Shown piece by piece: positions 7,965 through 17,412 of a stretch of DNA of 64,000 bases (the stretch's first letter is position 1; each line of letters starts with the position of its first letter). The stretch comes from Parasulfuritortus sp036391875 (GTDB lineage: Bacteria; Pseudomonadota; Gammaproteobacteria; Burkholderiales; Thiobacillaceae). Where the stretch lies: the NCBI GenBank assembly GCA_036391875.1, contig DASVZA010000016.1, positions 1-64,000 of the forward strand. The letters are read 5' to 3'. Position numbers and translations under genes: made by a program. The notes beneath the pieces are model-generated. The model worked only from the letters and a program-made list of their open reading frames with translations, was not told the origin of the DNA and searched no databases.

Positions 7965-10805
7965 TCAAAGCGACTCGTTAGCCACCGGCGCACTAACATG
8001 CGCCACGAACTCATCGACCGGCAACGGCCGGCCGAACAGATAACCTTGGTAGGCCATGCAGCCGTGCCGGTGCAGGAAGTCCTTCTGGTCGACGGTCTCC
8101 ACGCCTTCGGCGATGACATGCAGGCGGAGCGACCGGCTCATCGCCAATATGGCTTCGACGATCGCGGCGTCGTTCCTGTCGCCGGGGATGTCGCGCACGA
8201 AGCTCTGGTCGATCTTGATCTGGCTCAGCGGCAGGCGTTTCAGGTAGGACAGCGACGAATAGCCGGTGCCGAAGTCGTCGAGCGAGAAGCAGACGCCCAT
8301 GTCGTTCAGCTGGTTCATACGGGCGATCACCAGGTCGACGTTCTCCAGGATGACGCTCTCGGTCAGTTCCAGCTTGAGCTGCCTCGGATCGGCGCCGCTG
8401 GCGGCAAGGCTGGAGCGGACCAGATCGATGAAGTCCGGCTGGTGGAACTGCTTGGCGCTGACGTTGACAGCCAGGCGCAGGTCCTCCATGCCCGGCACAT
8501 CCTGCCACCGCCGCAGCTGGGCGCAGGCGGCATCCAGCACCCATTGGCCAAGCTCGACGATGAGGCCGGATTCCTCCGCCAGCGGGATGAACTCGGCCGG
8601 GCTGACCATGCCCCGCTCCGGGCTCGCCCAGCGGACCAGGGCCTCGGCGCCGATGCAGGTGCCGTCGCTGTCGACCTGCGGCTGGTAATGCAAGGCGAAC
8701 TCGCAGTTCGCCAGACCGTGCCGCAGGGCGTTTTCGAGAGCGGTGCGCCGCTCGATGTCGGCCTGCATGGCCGGGTTGAAGAACCGGATCGCGTTCCGTC
8801 CGCCGCCCTTGGCCTGGTAGAGCGCCACGTCGGCCTGCTTGAACAGCTGATCGACCGACGATTCCTGTCCCTTGAACAAGGTCAGGCCGACGCTGGCCGT
8901 GCTGATATAGCCTGGCACCCCGTCTTCGAGTTGATAGGGCTTGCGCAGCGCGTCGAGCAGCTTGGTCGCCAGATGCTCGGCCTTGTGCGCCGCGCCGAAT
9001 TCGCTGTCGCCGAGCCTTTCGACCATGACCACGAACTCGTCGCCACCCAGCCGGGCGGCCGTGTCTTCCTGGCGCAGGGTCATTTTCAGGCGATCCGCCA
9101 CCTGCACGAGCAGCCGGTCGCCGACGTCGTGGCCGCGGGTGTCGTTGATCTTCTTGAAATGATCGAGGTCGAGCAACATCAGCACGCCGTATTCCGCGGT
9201 GCGCCGGCTGGCGACCAGCGCCTGCCGCAGGCGGTCGTTCAGCAGGCTGCGGTTCGGGAGGCCAGTCAGGGGATCGAAATAGGCCAGGTGCTGGATCTCG
9301 GCTTCGGCGGCCTTGTGCTTGGAGATGTCGCGCATCGTCACGCGGCGGCCCAGGTATTCGCCGCCGCCGCCGTAGATCGGCCGGCAGGAATGCGTCACCC
9401 AGATGGTGTCGCCCTGCTTCCTGACCAGGCGGTAATCCAGCTCGACCACTTCGGGATTCTCGTCCGTATGCAGGTGGTTAAGTAGGTGCTCCTGCCAGTG
9501 CGCCTTGTCGTCCGGGTGGACGATCCGGTCCAGCAGGGACGGATTCCGCTCGAATTCCTCGGCCCGGTAGCCGGTGAGCGATTCGGCCGACGGCGTCAGG
9601 TAGTTGAAGCTGCCGTCCGGATTGACCCAGTACTCCCAGTCGATCGTCCAGTCGACCATGGTGTGGAACTTGGCCTCGCTCTGCAGCAGGGCCTGCTCGG
9701 TCGTCTTCCTGGCGGTGATGTCGTCCTTGATGGCGACGTAGTGGCTGACGCTGCCGTCCGCCTGCCGCACCGGGGCGATCACCGCGGATTCGACGTATCC
9801 GCTGCCGTCCTTGCGGCGGTTGACCAGCTCGCCGCGCCAGCTGCCGCCGGCGGTGATGGTGTCCCAGAGTGCCCGGTAGGTTTCCCGGGCGGTCTTGCCG
9901 GACTGCAGTAGGCGTGGGTTCTTGCCGAGTACGTCCTCCGGCCGATAGCCGGTGTTGCTGACGAAGGCGGCATTGACGTACTCGATGTTGCCGTCCAGGT
10001 CGGTGATGACGATGCTGGCCGGGCTCTGCTCGACGGCCATGTGGAACGTCTTCAGCTGCTCCTGCTGCGCCAGCAGCGCGCTGGTGCGCTCCCGCACCAG
10101 ATCTTCGAGGGTCTCCTTGTGGTTTCGCGTGCTTTCCAGGTCGGTGATGGTCCGGCTCATCTGCCGGGCGAACGGCCTGAAGATCAGGAAGGCCTCGACC
10201 AGCAGCAGCAGGATGGAGAACAGCCACACGCTGTCCTCCGCCATCCTGAGGCGCTGGACCGACGCCTCTTCCTCCCGCTGGTACTGGCTGACGACGGCAT
10301 CGAGCGCGTCGAGCAGGTCGGCCCTCGACAGGCCCTCGATCCGGAGCAGCAGGGCGCTGCCCGGGGTGAGCGATTTGTCGGGCTCGGCCAACAGCGTCCT
10401 GGTCAGGCCGACGAAGCGCCGGACGAGCCTGTCGGCCGCCTCGTCCCCGTCGAAATACAGCACCCGGATCTCGGGGGACATCGCCGCCGGCAGGTTCAGC
10501 CCGGCGTCGCCGTGGATGAGGGCCCGATGGTGGGCCAGCAGCAGGTCGACGGTCTCGGCCAGCCGACGGCGGATCGCCGGGCGGGCCGCGTCGGGCGAGT
10601 TGGCGAGCTGCTCGGCCAGCAGGGCCGAGCGCTGGCTCAGCATGCGCTGCAGGCCGCTGACGTTGAGGATGGCGGCGGCGTTCTTTTCCGAGGCGATCAC
10701 CAGGCGCAGGCTGACGAAGGCGGCGGTCGACAGGAGCGCCATCAAGGTCAGCCCGATGACGTAGCGGATCGTGAAGGTTCTTGCCAGCCGGCGTTCCTGG
10801 GACAT
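7965..10805 (-). CDS. Membrane PilJ-like/PAS/GGDEF/EAL c-di-GMP enzyme
   Basis: A 946-residue sensor. TM1 (about 13-37) and TM2 (about 195-217) flank a periplasmic helical domain with NVSGLQRMLSQRSALLAEQ, the PilJ/NarX-type P-box-like motif. Two PAS units follow (about 255-365 and 375-500), then GGDEF (RLGGDEF near 587, RQED I-site upstream) and EAL (GAEALVRW near 722, DDFGTGYSSL). Both domains keep their catalytic signatures. ATG 10805 was chosen because GGAGGAGGG lies just upstream; the frame is open further upstream but runs into the preceding gene. It is the last gene of the long nar-ubi-chemoreceptor series, 88 bp after the chemoreceptor, suggesting a switch between motile and attached life tied to nitrate or redox state. 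Confidence 0.9.
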   Translation of the reverse strand: MSQERRLARTFTIRYVIGLTLMALLSTAAFVSLRLVIASEKNAAAILNVSGLQRMLSQRSALLAEQLANSPDAARPAIRRRLAETVDLLLAHHRALIHGDAGLNLPAAMSPEIRVLYFDGDEAADRLVRRFVGLTRTLLAEPDKSLTPGSALLLRIEGLSRADLLDALDAVVSQYQREEEASVQRLRMAEDSVWLFSILLLLVEAFLIFRPFARQMSRTITDLESTRNHKETLEDLVRERTSALLAQQEQLKTFHMAVEQSPASIVITDLDGNIEYVNAAFVSNTGYRPEDVLGKNPRLLQSGKTARETYRALWDTITAGGSWRGELVNRRKDGSGYVESAVIAPVRQADGSVSHYVAIKDDITARKTTEQALLQSEAKFHTMVDWTIDWEYWVNPDGSFNYLTPSAESLTGYRAEEFERNPSLLDRIVHPDDKAHWQEHLLNHLHTDENPEVVELDYRLVRKQGDTIWVTHSCRPIYGGGGEYLGRRVTMRDISKHKAAEAEIQHLAYFDPLTGLPNRSLLNDRLRQALVASRRTAEYGVLMLLDLDHFKKINDTRGHDVGDRLLVQVADRLKMTLRQEDTAARLGGDEFVVMVERLGDSEFGAAHKAEHLATKLLDALRKPYQLEDGVPGYISTASVGLTLFKGQESSVDQLFKQADVALYQAKGGGRNAIRFFNPAMQADIERRTALENALRHGLANCEFALHYQPQVDSDGTCIGAEALVRWASPERGMVSPAEFIPLAEESGLIVELGQWVLDAACAQLRRWQDVPGMEDLRLAVNVSAKQFHQPDFIDLVRSSLAASGADPRQLKLELTESVILENVDLVIARMNQLNDMGVCFSLDDFGTGYSSLSYLKRLPLSQIKIDQSFVRDIPGDRNDAAIVEAILAMSRSLRLHVIAEGVETVDQKDFLHRHGCMAYQGYLFGRPLPVDEFVAHVSAPVANESL

Positions 10806-10893
10806 CAGCGCCCTCCTCCGCCGGGCATGGCAGTCGGCCCCCGGGCGCGGGGCACGGCCGGTCTCGGGGGCTGCGCGGTGGCGGCCATCGGCG

Positions 10894-12870
10894 TCAGGTC
10901 CTGAACTGGGCGATCGACTGGTTGAGCGCGGTGGCGAGCTTCTGCATCTCCTCGGCGAGCGCCTCGGCGTTCTCCGCGGCCGCATCGTTGCGTTCCGTCA
11001 TCTGGGCGATCTTCTCGACGCTCACCGCCACCTGCCTGATGGCGGTGTTCTGCTCCTTCAGCGCCAGCGAGATGGAGCGGACGCTGTCGTCGACCTCCAG
11101 GGACTCCTTGTCGATCCGGGCCAGGGCGGCCTCCGTTTCGCCGACCAGGGCCATGCTGTCGTTGGCGATCCGGGTGGCCGACGCCATCGACTCCACGCTG
11201 GCGTCGACGCCGTTCTGCATGGCCTCGATGACCTGGGCGATCTCCCGGGTCGAGGCCGTCGCCCGCTCGGCCAGCTTGCGGACTTCGTCGGCGACCACCG
11301 CGAAGCCCCTGCCCTGCTCGCCCGCCCGCGCAGCCTCGATCGCGGCGTTGAGGGCGAGCAGGTTGGTCTGCTCGGCGATCTCCCGGATGACCGCGACGAT
11401 GCCGCCGATCCGGCTCGACGAGGCCTTGAGGTCGGTGACGTTGTCCGCCGCCGAGCCGATCCTGGCGGCGATGTCCTTCATGTGTTCGACCGTCTGGTCC
11501 ATCACCTGGATGGCCTTCTCGGTGCTGGCCCGGGCCGAATCGACCAGGCCGGCGACGGACTCGGTGTGCGACGCCGTCTCGCCGATGCTGACCGAGGATT
11601 GCTCGACCGCCGCCGCCACCACCGAGGTGGCATCCGACTGGGCCGCGGCACTGGCCTTCATCTCCAGGCCCGACGCCGACAGGGTAGTCGAGACCTGCCG
11701 GATGTAGTCGCTGGAACGGCTCAGGTCGGCGATGGTCTCCCGGAAATAGACGATCAGCCGGTTGAAGGCATCGCCCGCCCGGGCGACCTCCTCCGGGCCG
11801 GCGTTCGGGATCTGCCGGGTCAGGTCGCGGGTCGCGATGATCTCCTCGGCGATGGCGACCTGCGCCTGCAGCGGCCTGGCCACGCTGGCCGATATCACGA
11901 GGGAGGCGGCAAGCAGCCCCAGCAGGATCAGCGGCGAACTGACCACGTAGAGGATGAAGCGCCAGTGCTCGCGCGAGGCGGTCTGGCCCGCCTGCCGGGC
12001 GATGGTCGCGGCGATGCCGCCCTCGATGCCGTGCAGGGCGTCGATCTTCACGGTCATGGCCTTGAACCATGCTTCCGGCATGATGCCGAAGCCGCCGGTG
12101 GCCGATCGGGCGACGAGGGTGTCCAGCATGCCCTGGGTCGTCTTCGCCGCCGGCGAGGCCAGGACCTCGCGCAGCGCCTGGTTGTCGGCACTGGTCGCGA
12201 AGCTGGAGAAGAGGTCGAGGTAGGCGTCCTGCTTGTGGATGTGCTCCAGGATCTGCTTGAACTGATCCGCCGAGACCGAATCGGTCGTGAAGGCGACCGT
12301 CACCATGGCGCGTTCCAGCCCGGCCTGTTCCTTGGCGCGCACCAGCGAGAGGTAGGCGACGACCCGCCTCAGGTTGTCCGGATCACTGGTATAGCCGCCG
12401 GCCTGGCCGATGACGCCGAGCAGCGCGTCCACCGTCGTCGTGTAGTCGGCCACGGCCTGGCCGACGCCGATGCTGCGGCCGTCGATCCGGGCGCGCAGCG
12501 GAGCCAGGCCGCTGGCGCTGTTGCCGGCCGCCAGGACGGCCTGGTCGAGCTTGGTCAGGCCGGCGCCGGACAGCGCCTTGCCCTGTTCCGAGAAGCGCCC
12601 GAGCGCCGCGTCGGTCCTGGCCCGGATGGCGGGCAGCTGGTCGGCGAACTTGACGCCCTGCGACTGGAGGAAGCCCGAACTCGCGCCCCGCTCGGTCTGC
12701 ATGGCGTGGATCAGCTCGCCGGCCGCCACCGCCGCGCCGAGCGCGTCGTAGGTGGCCGATGCGCCCTTGTAGTCGCGGTAGAACCGGTCGGTCAGCATCA
12801 CCGCGGCCACGGCCAATGCGATCAGGGAGATCACCGACATCAGCAGGATTCGTTGTCTAACGCTTTTCAT
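10894..12870 (-). CDS. Methyl-accepting chemotaxis protein with nitrate/nitrite-sensing (NIT) domain
   Basis: A 658-residue chemoreceptor. TM1 is at about 9-27. The periplasmic region contains TERGASSGFLQSQG, typical of the NIT domain (all-helical, found in nitrate/nitrite sensors). TM2 is at about 308-332, then HAMP (ARPLQAQVAIAEEI, about 330-385). The cytoplasmic signalling domain carries the hairpin-tip core EQTNLLALNAAIEAARAGE and GRGFAVVADEVRKLAERA (about 500-540). It should relay nitrate or nitrite level to CheA/CheW, which are not in this window. Lying directly downstream of ubiT and ultimately of narGHJI, it is a plausible nitrate-taxis receptor. The NIT assignment is by motif; the ligand is inferred. 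Confidence 0.88.
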   Translation of the reverse strand: MKSVRQRILLMSVISLIALAVAAVMLTDRFYRDYKGASATYDALGAAVAAGELIHAMQTERGASSGFLQSQGVKFADQLPAIRARTDAALGRFSEQGKALSGAGLTKLDQAVLAAGNSASGLAPLRARIDGRSIGVGQAVADYTTTVDALLGVIGQAGGYTSDPDNLRRVVAYLSLVRAKEQAGLERAMVTVAFTTDSVSADQFKQILEHIHKQDAYLDLFSSFATSADNQALREVLASPAAKTTQGMLDTLVARSATGGFGIMPEAWFKAMTVKIDALHGIEGGIAATIARQAGQTASREHWRFILYVVSSPLILLGLLAASLVISASVARPLQAQVAIAEEIIATRDLTRQIPNAGPEEVARAGDAFNRLIVYFRETIADLSRSSDYIRQVSTTLSASGLEMKASAAAQSDATSVVAAAVEQSSVSIGETASHTESVAGLVDSARASTEKAIQVMDQTVEHMKDIAARIGSAADNVTDLKASSSRIGGIVAVIREIAEQTNLLALNAAIEAARAGEQGRGFAVVADEVRKLAERATASTREIAQVIEAMQNGVDASVESMASATRIANDSMALVGETEAALARIDKESLEVDDSVRSISLALKEQNTAIRQVAVSVEKIAQMTERNDAAAENAEALAEEMQKLATALNQSIAQFRT

Positions 12871-12935
12871 GGGTCAGTCCCCAAGTCGATGGGCGAGCTT
12901 CGCCCGGCTTGCCGGCGGCCGGACGCCATCGCGGC

Positions 12936-13397
12936 TCATCCGGCGATCCGCCCGAGCAGCGCCTGGCCCTTCTCGAGCACGGCGCGGCCGAACGGCAGCC
13001 GGCCCAGCAAGGCGGCCACGTCGGTGGCATCGAGCAGGTTCTTGGCCGTCAGCCCCAGGTCGGTATCGCCCTCGACCAGCAGGCGACGGTTGAAGAACAG
13101 GCTGTCCGGGTCCTCCAGGCGCAGGGCCAGGCGGCAGAAATCGAGGCTGGTGGCGGTGAAGGTCACCTCGGCCGGGCCGCCCGCCAACGGCACGAAGCCG
13201 CGGGCGCCGACCGTGAAATGCAGCCGCACCCCGGTGTCCCTGAAGCACAGGCAGAAGCGCCGGCCGCGCAGCGCGGACCAGTCCATGCCGCGCCAGGCAA
13301 CCAGGTTGAGCGCGGCGGAAAAGGCCGCCGACAGCGGCAAGGCCGGCAGCCGGCCGACCAGCCGGGACAGCGGCACGGGGAATTCAATCGGTCGCAT
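12936..13397 (-). CDS. ubiT: Anaerobic ubiquinone biosynthesis accessory factor UbiT (SCP2 domain)
   Basis: A 153-residue protein with an SCP2 sterol-carrier fold (GPAEVTFTATSLDFCRLALRLEDPDSLFFNRRL and GDTDLGLTAKNLLDA). UbiT binds the hydrophobic ubiquinone intermediates and is needed together with UbiU and UbiV for oxygen-independent ring hydroxylation. The ATG overlaps the last 14 nt of ubiV, indicating translational coupling. The order ubiU-ubiV-ubiT on one strand matches the known gene neighbourhood and fixes the identity. Confidence 0.92.
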   Translation of the reverse strand: MRPIEFPVPLSRLVGRLPALPLSAAFSAALNLVAWRGMDWSALRGRRFCLCFRDTGVRLHFTVGARGFVPLAGGPAEVTFTATSLDFCRLALRLEDPDSLFFNRRLLVEGDTDLGLTAKNLLDATDVAALLGRLPFGRAVLEKGQALLGRIAG

Positions 13398-14301
13398 GGT
13401 GGGCTCCTCCGGCGGGAGCCGGCGGCTGGTAATCCAGCCCCGCCTCGCCGCGCCAATAGCCGTCGCAGGGGTTGCCCGGCAGGAATTTCAGCAGGGCGCC
13501 GGGATCGGCCGCCTGGCCCTCGACCAGGCGGCGGTAGTGGTCGACGACCTTGCCCATGTGCCGCGACTGGGGCGACAGGCGCAGGATGGCTACCCCGGCG
13601 TCGGCCAGCTCGGCCAGGCGGTGGCCGAGGCTGTAGACGCTGGCCGACTGGGTCTGGATGCCGTTGATGGTCAGGAAGCGGCCACCCTCGCGGGTGTCGA
13701 GGGCGAGCCCGTCCGGATGCTCGACGCAGCGGAACTGGCAGTCGTCCTTCTGCAGGTTGTAGTGCCGGGCGGTGAAGCAGCGTGCCGAATAGGCCAGCGG
13801 CAGCCGGCCATGGGCGAAGAGCTCAGTCTCCACGCCCGCCGGCACCGCCATCGCCATGAGCATGTCCCGGTTCATCTCGACCGGCGGCACCCAGCGCACG
13901 GCGCCCGAGGCGGCCAGCATGGCGAGGGTTTCCGGGTTGTAGACGTTGAGGGTCGGCCCGGCGACGAAGGGCATGCGCTGCCCGATGCAGAGCCGGACGG
14001 CGCCGAAGTCGTTGGCCTCGACCTTGAACCGGCCGTTGCCGACGATCTTGCGCAGGGCCTTGAGGTCCGATTCGGACTCGATCAGGGTCAGCGTCGACAG
14101 GACCACCTCCTTGCCGGCGTCGGCCAGCCGGTCGGCCAGTTCCAGCCAGTCGGCCAGGCGCAGCTGATGGCGGCGGGAGCAGACCGTCTCGCCCAGGTGG
14201 ACGATGTCCACCGGCCAGCCGGCGGCGGCGGCATAGAACGCCCGGGTGTCCTCGGCGGACCAGTAGTAGAGCAAGGGACCGAGCGATAGCTTCATGGTCA
14301 T
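13384..14301 (-). CDS. ubiV: Oxygen-independent ubiquinone hydroxylation protein UbiV (U32 family)
   Basis: A 305-residue U32 peptidase-family protein without protease function. The four [4Fe-4S] ligands known for UbiV are present: C41 (GETVCSRR), then C174, C188 and C192 in the segment SARCFTARHYNL...DDCQFRC. With UbiU it forms the complex that hydroxylates ubiquinone precursors without O2, using prephenate as oxygen donor in the studied systems. The ATG overlaps the ubiU stop (ATGA), and a second in-frame ATG lies two codons on, so the start is uncertain by two residues. Position downstream of narGHJI supports a role in feeding the quinone pool during nitrate respiration. Confidence 0.94.
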   Translation of the reverse strand: MTMKLSLGPLLYYWSAEDTRAFYAAAAGWPVDIVHLGETVCSRRHQLRLADWLELADRLADAGKEVVLSTLTLIESESDLKALRKIVGNGRFKVEANDFGAVRLCIGQRMPFVAGPTLNVYNPETLAMLAASGAVRWVPPVEMNRDMLMAMAVPAGVETELFAHGRLPLAYSARCFTARHYNLQKDDCQFRCVEHPDGLALDTREGGRFLTINGIQTQSASVYSLGHRLAELADAGVAILRLSPQSRHMGKVVDHYRRLVEGQAADPGALLKFLPGNPCDGYWRGEAGLDYQPPAPAGGAHHATD

Positions 14302-15305
14302 TTCCAGGGACGGTTGTAGGCGCCCAGGGTATGCATGCTGCCCTCGGAGAGCTTGTCCAGCTGGGCGTTCCATTCCGGCCGGCCGGCGAAGCGGTCGGGC
14401 GCCTGTTTCACCGCGTCGATCGCCGCGCGCCAGACCGAAGCCACCTGGCCGACGTAGCTCGGGCTGCGCTGCCGGCCTTCGATCTTGATCGCCGCGACGC
14501 CGAGGCGGTGCATCTCCGGCAGCAGTTCCAGGGTGTTGAGACTGGTCGGCTCTTCCAGGGCGTAGTAGGTCTGGTCCTGGACCGCGAACCGGCCCTTGCA
14601 CAGGGTCGGGTAGCCGGCCTTTTCCTCGTCGGCGTAGCGGTCGATCAGCACGCCGTTGAGCCGGGTCTCCATGCCCTGCGGCGTCTGCTGCCAGCGCACG
14701 GCGTGGCCCGGCGAACAGGCGCCGAAGGTGTTGGGCGAGTCGCCGCAGGCATAGGACGACAGCAGGCAGCGGCCCTCGACCATGACGCACAGGCCGCCGA
14801 AGCCGAACAGCTCGATCTCGGCCTCCGTGTTGGCGATGACGTTCTCGACCTGGGCCAGCGACAGCACCCGGGGCAGCACGGCGCGCTGGATGCCGAACCG
14901 TTCGCGGTAGAAGTTGATCGCCTCGTAGTTGGTGGCCGAGCCCTGCACCGACAGATGGAGGCGCAGGTCCGGATGCTTCCGCCGGGCGTAGGCCATCAGG
15001 CCGGGATCGGCCAGGATGACCGCGTCGACGCCCATGCCCGCGGCCTTGTCGACCGCCTGGTGCCAGCGCGCCAGGGTCGCCGGCTGGGGATAGGTATTGA
15101 GCGCCATGAGCACCTTGCGCCCCTTGGCCTTGGCGTAGCGGATGCCTTCCGCCAGCGACCGGTCGTCGAAATTCAGTCCGGCGAAGTTGCGGGCGTTGGT
15201 GTTGTCCTTGAGGCCGAGGTAGACGCCGTCGGCGCCGTTGTCCACCGCGGCCTTCAGGGCCGGCAGGCTGCCGGCCGGACAGATGAGTTCCAGCAAGGCC
15301 GTCAT
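14298..15305 (-). CDS. ubiU: Oxygen-independent ubiquinone hydroxylation protein UbiU (U32 family)
   Basis: A 335-residue U32 family protein starting MTALLELICPAGSLPALKAAVDNGAD. Its [4Fe-4S] ligands C173, C180, C197 and C236 are spaced exactly as C169/C176/C193/C232 of E. coli UbiU. AAGGAGAACCGTC before ATG 15305 is a strong ribosome site. It partners UbiV. The start overlaps the stop of the radical SAM gene by 4 nt and its stop overlaps ubiV by 4 nt, so the three genes are translated as a coupled unit. Confidence 0.94.
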   Translation of the reverse strand: MTALLELICPAGSLPALKAAVDNGADGVYLGLKDNTNARNFAGLNFDDRSLAEGIRYAKAKGRKVLMALNTYPQPATLARWHQAVDKAAGMGVDAVILADPGLMAYARRKHPDLRLHLSVQGSATNYEAINFYRERFGIQRAVLPRVLSLAQVENVIANTEAEIELFGFGGLCVMVEGRCLLSSYACGDSPNTFGACSPGHAVRWQQTPQGMETRLNGVLIDRYADEEKAGYPTLCKGRFAVQDQTYYALEEPTSLNTLELLPEMHRLGVAAIKIEGRQRSPSYVGQVASVWRAAIDAVKQAPDRFAGRPEWNAQLDKLSEGSMHTLGAYNRPWK

Positions 15306-16234
15306 GACGGTTCTCCTTGTCCACTGCGCGCCCCTTGGCGGGTGCCGCGCCGCTTCAGTTCCGACACGACGGCGTTGATGACGGGCCATTTCTGCCGACA
15401 CCAGTCCGGTGCCAGCAGCAGGTTCGCCGGAGCGGTGCCGGTAAGGCGATGGTAGAGGACATGCCAAGGCGTCATCTCGACCAGGTCCGCCGCAATGCCG
15501 GCATAGTCGTCGATCGCCAACGGGCGGTACCGTCCGGCCCGCCAATCGTTGGCCAGTGCCGTACCGCGCACGACGTGCAGGGGATGCAGCTTGAGGCCAT
15601 CGGTGCCGACATCGAGCACCGCTTCCAGTGTCTTCGCGTTGTGCCAGGGTGTTTCTCCCGGCAGACCGACGATCAGGTGGGTACAGACCGGAATGCCACG
15701 CTGTCGCGCCGCCTTGCATGCCTGTATGTATTCCTTGAAGCCATGGCCGCGGTTCACCCTCTCCAGGGTATCGTCGAAGGACGACTGCAAGCCCAGCTCC
15801 AGCCAGACCTCGCGCCCCTGGTCCCGATACCGGCAAAGCAGATCGATCACTTCATCCGGCACGCAATCCGGGCGCGTGCCGATGGCGAGCCCGATCACAT
15901 CGTCGTAGGCCAAGGCTTCGTCATACAAGCGCTGAAGGTTCCTGACATCGGAGTAGGTGTTGGTGTAAGCCTGGAAATAGGCAAGATACCTGCGCGCCCG
16001 GGTGCCCCGCTCGATGCCGCGCCGTCCGGAGTCCATCTGCGCGCCGAGCGTATCGCTGCGATGACCGATCGGGCTGAAGGACGAGTTGTTGCAGAACGTG
16101 CAGCCGCCGATGCCTTTGCTTCCATCCCGGTTCGGACAGGTAAAGCCGACATCGAGCGCGATCTTGTGGACCCGTTCGCCGTAGCGCTGCTTCAGCCATT
16201 GCCCGAAGGTGTGCACGTATTCAGTCAGGACCAT
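15302..16234 (-). CDS. yhcC: TIGR01212/YhcC-type radical SAM protein
   Basis: A 310-residue radical SAM protein starting MVLTEYVHTFGQWLKQRYG. The cluster-binding region is CPNRDGSKGIGGCTFCNN, the longer Cys spacing typical of the YhcC family rather than CX3CX2C. Other family landmarks are GTRPDCVPDEV, ELGLQSSFDDTLERVNRGH and THLIVGLPGET. The substrate of the family is not established. The gene starts 2 bp after the upstream NnrS-like stop and overlaps ubiU by 4 nt, so it is made with the anaerobic ubiquinone proteins; a link to that pathway is a guess from position. Confidence 0.88.
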   Translation of the reverse strand: MVLTEYVHTFGQWLKQRYGERVHKIALDVGFTCPNRDGSKGIGGCTFCNNSSFSPIGHRSDTLGAQMDSGRRGIERGTRARRYLAYFQAYTNTYSDVRNLQRLYDEALAYDDVIGLAIGTRPDCVPDEVIDLLCRYRDQGREVWLELGLQSSFDDTLERVNRGHGFKEYIQACKAARQRGIPVCTHLIVGLPGETPWHNAKTLEAVLDVGTDGLKLHPLHVVRGTALANDWRAGRYRPLAIDDYAGIAADLVEMTPWHVLYHRLTGTAPANLLLAPDWCRQKWPVINAVVSELKRRGTRQGARSGQGEPS

Positions 16235-16236
16235 GG

Positions 16237-17382
16237 CTATCGGGCGATGTCGACCTGTTTCATCTTGTGCGTCGGGCCATCCGAAGACAACGTCCACATC
16301 ACCAGTTCGGCCTCGAACCATGCCAACCCGGCCACGCCGAACAAGCCAGACTCCTGGAAGCCGAAGAATGGAGCGATTGCCGACAGCAGGAACATCACCG
16401 CCCGGATGCCACTCCAGTGATTGAGGCGATGATTGTTGATGTATGCCGTTGTCGGCCGGTGCTTGGCTTCCTTCCAGGCGGGTATCAGATAGCCTGCCGC
16501 ACCCGAGATCAACGGGAACACAAACCCCGGAAGGAAAATGTCGATCATGCCGATCGGCAACCTGGGACTGACCAGCATGCCGCCGAGTGACGCGATGTAG
16601 CCCAGCAGCGTGGCGCACAGCATCGGCGCCACCCCATGCAGCGCAAACACGTCCCTCCGGTATCGACGGCACCATATCCAGACCACCTGCAAAAGCGGCC
16701 ATGACAGGAACGCCGCCCCCAAGGCATGCCCCCAAGGTTTCAGGAAATCGCCGAATGCCAGCATCGAAACGCCGAACAGGGCCCAGGGCAGCCCGCTCCT
16801 CAATCGCCTGCCAAGCGATGGATCCGGCCGGTTTTCCACGGCGGACATGAGAAATTGCAGCGTACCCACGGCGGACAGGCCGAGAAAGCCGTATAGGCTG
16901 ATCCGTGTGTGGAGCGTACGAAGCGCGGCGGCCCATTCAGGTAGAAATGGCACCAGCGATGCGGCGACCAGGCCGCACGCGAGGCAAAGCAGAGAAGCCC
17001 TGTACCAGTCCAACGTAGGATGGTGACCAAGGGGCTCAAGCTTTTTTCTAATCCAGCGATCCAAATGCCAGAGCACCGCAAGAATGAGTACGACCGCCAG
17101 GATGGTGTATCGATCGCTGATCAGATGGACGGAAACCGCAGACACCAGGCAGCCGGCGACAAGCATGATGCCCGGCAGCAACTTGAGCTGTCCCGTGGCC
17201 AGCTGCCGCCGGGACAGCACCGCGGCAAAAAATATGATCGCCGTGGTGGACAATGGGAAGATCCCCGCGGCAAGTACGAAATGCAGCCATGGCTCGGCCG
17301 GAATCATGCCCAGCTGCGACAGGAGGCTACCTCCGATCAGAACCGCCAACAGAGTGCTAAACGTCAATAACATTGTCAGCAT
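16237..17382 (-). CDS. NnrS-like polytopic membrane protein
   Basis: A 381-residue protein with about ten to twelve predicted hydrophobic segments. LHTRISLYGFLGLSAVGTLQF and WLHFVLAAGIFPLSTTAIIF resemble the His-bearing helices of NnrS and distant haem-copper oxidase-like proteins. NnrS is a haem- and copper-containing membrane protein tied to nitric oxide stress in denitrifiers. The match is by pattern only and the protein could belong to a separate uncharacterised family. It lies 30 bp after the DsrC-like gene and 2 bp before yhcC. No strong ribosome site is seen at ATG 17382 or at the ATG three codons later. Codon choice seems less GC-biased than in narGHJI. Confidence 0.55.
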   Translation of the reverse strand: MLTMLLTFSTLLAVLIGGSLLSQLGMIPAEPWLHFVLAAGIFPLSTTAIIFFAAVLSRRQLATGQLKLLPGIMLVAGCLVSAVSVHLISDRYTILAVVLILAVLWHLDRWIRKKLEPLGHHPTLDWYRASLLCLACGLVAASLVPFLPEWAAALRTLHTRISLYGFLGLSAVGTLQFLMSAVENRPDPSLGRRLRSGLPWALFGVSMLAFGDFLKPWGHALGAAFLSWPLLQVVWIWCRRYRRDVFALHGVAPMLCATLLGYIASLGGMLVSPRLPIGMIDIFLPGFVFPLISGAAGYLIPAWKEAKHRPTTAYINNHRLNHWSGIRAVMFLLSAIAPFFGFQESGLFGVAGLAWFEAELVMWTLSSDGPTHKMKQVDIAR

Positions 17383-17412
17383 CGGGCCAGGGCTGTTCGA
17401 TGGCGATACGAT

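Noticed and set aside
10771..14289. 1172-codon plus-strand frame across the chemoreceptor and ubiTV genes
   Set aside because: The opposite strand holds three clear genes; this frame is low-complexity antisense.
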